Part shown: positions 6,364 to 7,877 of the stretch, one piece after another
How the letters are laid out: the number at the start of each line of letters is the position of its first letter
Position numbering within the stretch: position 1 is the first letter of the stretch
NCBI GenBank assembly: GCA_020846515.1
Contig: JADLDX010000586.1
Span: forward strand, 1 to 7,877
From: Pirellulaceae bacterium
GTDB lineage: Bacteria; Planctomycetota; Planctomycetia; Pirellulales; Pirellulaceae
Length of the DNA: 7,877 bases
Direction: 5' to 3'
Program-made: the position numbers and the translations under genes
Notes under the pieces: model-generated
Databases searched by the model: none
What the model saw: only the letters and a program-made list of their open reading frames with translations
What the model was told of the DNA's origin: nothing

Positions 6364-6395
6364 TCATCGAACAGGCTGGTCTGCCCGTTCGATGA
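6364..6395 (-). promoter_or_regulatory. Intercistronic hairpin between ompH and lpxC
   Basis: TCATCGAAC (6364-6372) pairs perfectly with GTTCGATGA (6387-6395). Inside, after one mismatch, GGC pairs with GCC around a 6-nt loop. There is no following T-run in the minus direction. Candidate roles are transcript processing, partial termination that lowers lpxC relative to ompH, or 3'-end protection of ompH mRNA. The surrounding 6191-6458 gap holds no convincing gene. Confidence 0.5.
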
Positions 6396-6458
6396 ATCCT
6401 TTCCCATGGAGTCTGGTGGGCGATTGCCCGTACAGACGAAAGAGCAGTGCGATCGACG

Positions 6459-7148
6459 TTACTTGAGGGTACCTGCACCAGCGCCAGGACGGCCGGCCGA
6501 TTGCATAGGCGCACTCATTGCGGAACCAGCTTGAGCCTTGAGCGATTCCAGGACCCAGTTGGTAATGTCGACGTTAGGCGCATCTTGATGATAGAAAACT
6601 TCTTGCATCATGGCCGTTTCGATCGTTTGCGGCTTCTTGGGATCGGGCTTTTCGCGCGAGACCTTCAAGACAACCAGCGTACCCATAGCCGAGCAGTAGT
6701 GTTTGACCAGGCCCGTTACTTGCGCGTGCACGGTGAAGAAAATCTGAGCTCGCTTTTCATCGAACTCTTTGTTCTTGCGTACGACTTGCAAGCGGAAATC
6801 GGTGTCTTGAGCAGCGATCTCTTGTTCTTTCTTGGCGTAGTCTGGAGTACCTTCGGTGTAGTTCTCGCGAAGTTCTTCCATCATCTTGAGGATGGCTTGA
6901 CGCTTCTTTTCGAACTCAGCGCCCACCGTTTCTGATTGAGCCTTGACCTGTTCGATCTCGGCTTTCATGGTGGGGTGGTTGTTGAGGATGTAGCCCAAGT
7001 CGATCACAGCCACGGGAATGGTGGCGCGAGGTTGAGCGGCAGCCGCTTGGGCAGGCGCACCACCTTGGGCGGGTTGTTGAGCATGTGCCACGGTCGTCAT
7101 GAGAGACAACCCGGCAACCATTGTGAACACGAATCTCCGAATGCGCAC
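6459..7148 (-). CDS. ompH: OmpH/Skp-family periplasmic chaperone
   Basis: Skp/OmpH proteins hold unfolded outer-membrane proteins in the periplasm on their way to the Bam machinery. A GTG start at 7148 is preferred because AAGGAG (7157-7162) is 8 nt upstream and it gives a clean signal peptide: RIRR, a hydrophobic core, and cleavage after AHA (21-23). The open frame extends to an ATG at 7214, but that would bury the signal peptide behind 22 charged residues. The mature protein has an Ala/Gln/Pro-rich linker (24-42), the family strand IPVAVIDLGYILNNHP (44-59), and a long charged coiled coil (about 62-140), then a C-terminal strand-helix (about 155-205) and a Gly/Ala tail. At 229 residues it is longer than E. 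coli Skp because of the linker and tail. It heads the envelope block, with a 268-bp gap before lpxC. Confidence 0.9.
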   Translation of the reverse strand: MRIRRFVFTMVAGLSLMTTVAHAQQPAQGGAPAQAAAAQPRATIPVAVIDLGYILNNHPTMKAEIEQVKAQSETVGAEFEKKRQAILKMMEELRENYTEGTPDYAKKEQEIAAQDTDFRLQVVRKNKEFDEKRAQIFFTVHAQVTGLVKHYCSAMGTLVVLKVSREKPDPKKPQTIETAMMQEVFYHQDAPNVDITNWVLESLKAQAGSAMSAPMQSAGRPGAGAGTLK

Positions 7149-7370
7149 GTTCAGCACTCCTTGCTTACGTTTGGCGTGAGCGACCTTTGGGAACGGTTCG
7201 ATCCTTCCGAACACACCTCCCGAACTAATTCAAATTTCTATCGAACCGGACAGACTCCATGGGGAACCAGCCTCTAGTCCAATCGCCTGGGCATTGTGAC
7301 GGGATTGCGCGAGCAGGTAAATAGCGAATTTGCCAGGGAATTATCTTTTTTAGATACGAAAAACCAGCCG

Positions 7371-7390
7371 CCGGGCGCTAGCCCACGGTT
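7371..7390. repeat. GC-rich palindromic motif upstream of the TATAAT box
   Basis: GGGC (7373-7376), GCTA (7377-7380) and GCCC (7381-7384) form a compact hairpin flanked by CAGCCGCC before and ACGGTT after. The CCGGGCGCTAGCCCACGGTT arrangement resembles short dispersed intergenic repeats I associate with Pirellulales genomes. It sits where a -35 element would lie for the TATAAT at 7396. Confidence 0.45.
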
Positions 7391-7395
7391 GCCCG

Positions 7396-7401
7396 TATAA
7401 T
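7396..7401 (+). promoter_or_regulatory. Candidate -10 box (TATAAT)
   Basis: A perfect TATAAT lies 89 nt before the ATG at 7491, giving a predicted leader of about 80 nt. No TTGACA-like -35 is visible at 16-18 nt spacing, because that position is occupied by the GC-rich palindrome. An activator-dependent or weak promoter is possible. Confidence 0.4.
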
Positions 7402-7490
7402 CGCTCGACTGCAATCCATACCGTGCCGATGACGGTTCGCGAAGAAAATAGACCTGCCCCCTTTTTCAATGCGAGGAAAAGAAAAGACCT

Positions 7491-7877
7491 ATGGTTGAAA
7501 TCAAGTTCACTGGTGAAGCACTTTGGCAACGGATGGAGCGAGCCGTGGAAAAAGTCAATGAACGACTCCGCAAGACTGTGGCCATTCTCGAAGAGGCCAA
7601 AGTGCCTTATGCCATCGTTGGCGGGCATGCCGTACGAGCTTGGGTGGCCCAAGTGGACGAAGCAGCCGTGCGAACCACCCGCGATGTCGATGTTCTCATT
7701 CGTCCCACTGACTTGCCAGCCATGATCACAGCTATGACGAACGCCGGCTTCCACTATCGTCGTACGGAGGACTTCGACATGTTCACCGAAACAACCCACG
7801 CTTCCACTCGCGATGCCGGGCACGTCGTGCTCGCTGGCCAAAGGATCCGCGGCGGTGATTTTGATCCCACCCCGAAC
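7491..7877 (+). CDS. Nucleotidyltransferase-fold protein (MNT/AbiEii-like), N-terminal part, truncated by window edge
   Basis: The frame runs from ATG 7491 through the right edge without a stop, giving 129 visible residues. The ATG is the first start after an in-frame TAG at 7449. The ribosome binding site is poor: GAGGA (7473-7477) is 13 nt away and only AAAGA is close. A helical N-terminus (10-36) precedes YAIVGGHAVRAW (40-51) and RTTRDVDVLIRP (61-72). Together these give the Gly-Gly and Asp-x-Asp (Asp65, Asp67) nucleotide/metal-binding pattern of the polymerase-beta-like nucleotidyltransferase fold, followed by AGFHYR (85-90) and DFDMF (94-98). Relatives include AbiEii-type toxins and many uncharacterised planctomycete proteins. 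The substrate is unknown; a toxin role cannot be claimed because the C-terminus and the next gene are missing. It is divergent from ompH. Confidence 0.75.
   Translation, partial: MVEIKFTGEALWQRMERAVEKVNERLRKTVAILEEAKVPYAIVGGHAVRAWVAQVDEAAVRTTRDVDVLIRPTDLPAMITAMTNAGFHYRRTEDFDMFTETTHASTRDAGHVVLAGQRIRGGDFDPTPN

Larger units (their letters stand above)
7149..7490. other. Divergent intergenic region between ompH and the nucleotidyltransferase-like gene
   Basis: This 342-bp stretch carries the control signals of two divergent genes. It holds the ompH ribosome binding site (7157-7162), a short T-rich inverted repeat (TATCT 7342-7346 and AGATA 7352-7356), a GC-rich palindrome and a TATAAT box, listed separately. 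I found no small gene with both a start and a ribosome binding site, and no convincing promoter for ompH. Confidence 0.6.

Noticed and set aside
6447..6935. 162-codon plus-strand open frame
   Set aside because: It is antisense to ompH, which has a signal peptide, a strong ribosome binding site and a coiled coil.
7350..7841. 163-codon minus-strand open frame
   Set aside because: It is antisense to the nucleotidyltransferase-like gene and crosses its promoter region; the plus-strand frame has the conserved motifs.

Overview
The window suggests a planctomycete of the Pirellulales (Rhodopirellula/Blastopirellula type). Three things point there: the secreted PQQ-like repeat protein whose mature N-terminus carries the WSRFRGPNGSG signature, the combination of OmpH, LpxC and LpxA with an lpx-linked Gfo/Idh/MocA oxidoreductase, and GC-rich intergenic palindromes of a kind I associate with this group. 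This placement comes from family recognition by eye, not from a database search.

Layout, left to right. (1) Positions 1-448, minus strand: the first 149 codons of a UxaE-type tagaturonate epimerase that runs off the left edge. (2) Positions 648-1436, plus strand: an exported intradiol ring-cleavage dioxygenase with a twin-arginine-like signal and all four expected iron ligands. (3) Positions 1472-1561: three copies of a 25-nt palindromic unit resembling REP elements. (4) Positions 1638-3038, plus strand: a secreted PQQ-like beta-propeller protein with a glycine-rich insert. (5) Positions 3039-3302: a repeat-packed gap between convergent genes. (6) Positions 3303-7148, minus strand: an envelope block transcribed as ompH, lpxC, lpxA, oxidoreductase. 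(7) Positions 7149-7490: a divergent intergenic region with a TATAAT box and another palindrome. (8) Positions 7491-7877, plus strand: the first 129 codons of a nucleotidyltransferase-fold protein cut by the right edge.

The coherent functional unit is the minus-strand envelope block. OmpH/Skp is a periplasmic chaperone for outer-membrane proteins. LpxA and LpxC catalyse the first two steps of lipid A synthesis. The oxidoreductase overlaps lpxA by 4 nt (GTGA), so it is translationally coupled to it. By position and motifs it resembles GnnA, the UDP-GlcNAc 3-dehydrogenase that starts synthesis of the diamino sugar used for amide-linked lipid A. No GnnB transaminase, lpxD, fabZ or lpxB is present in the window.

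Several minus-strand genes have a longer open frame than the likely protein. I moved the starts of ompH (GTG 7148), lpxC (ATG 6190) and lpxA (ATG 5218) using Shine-Dalgarno position, signal peptide and family length. I see no tRNA, rRNA, CRISPR array, transposase or phage gene. The most unusual material is the repeat content of the intergenic regions and the possible 3-amino lipid A branch; neither is proof of a new system.
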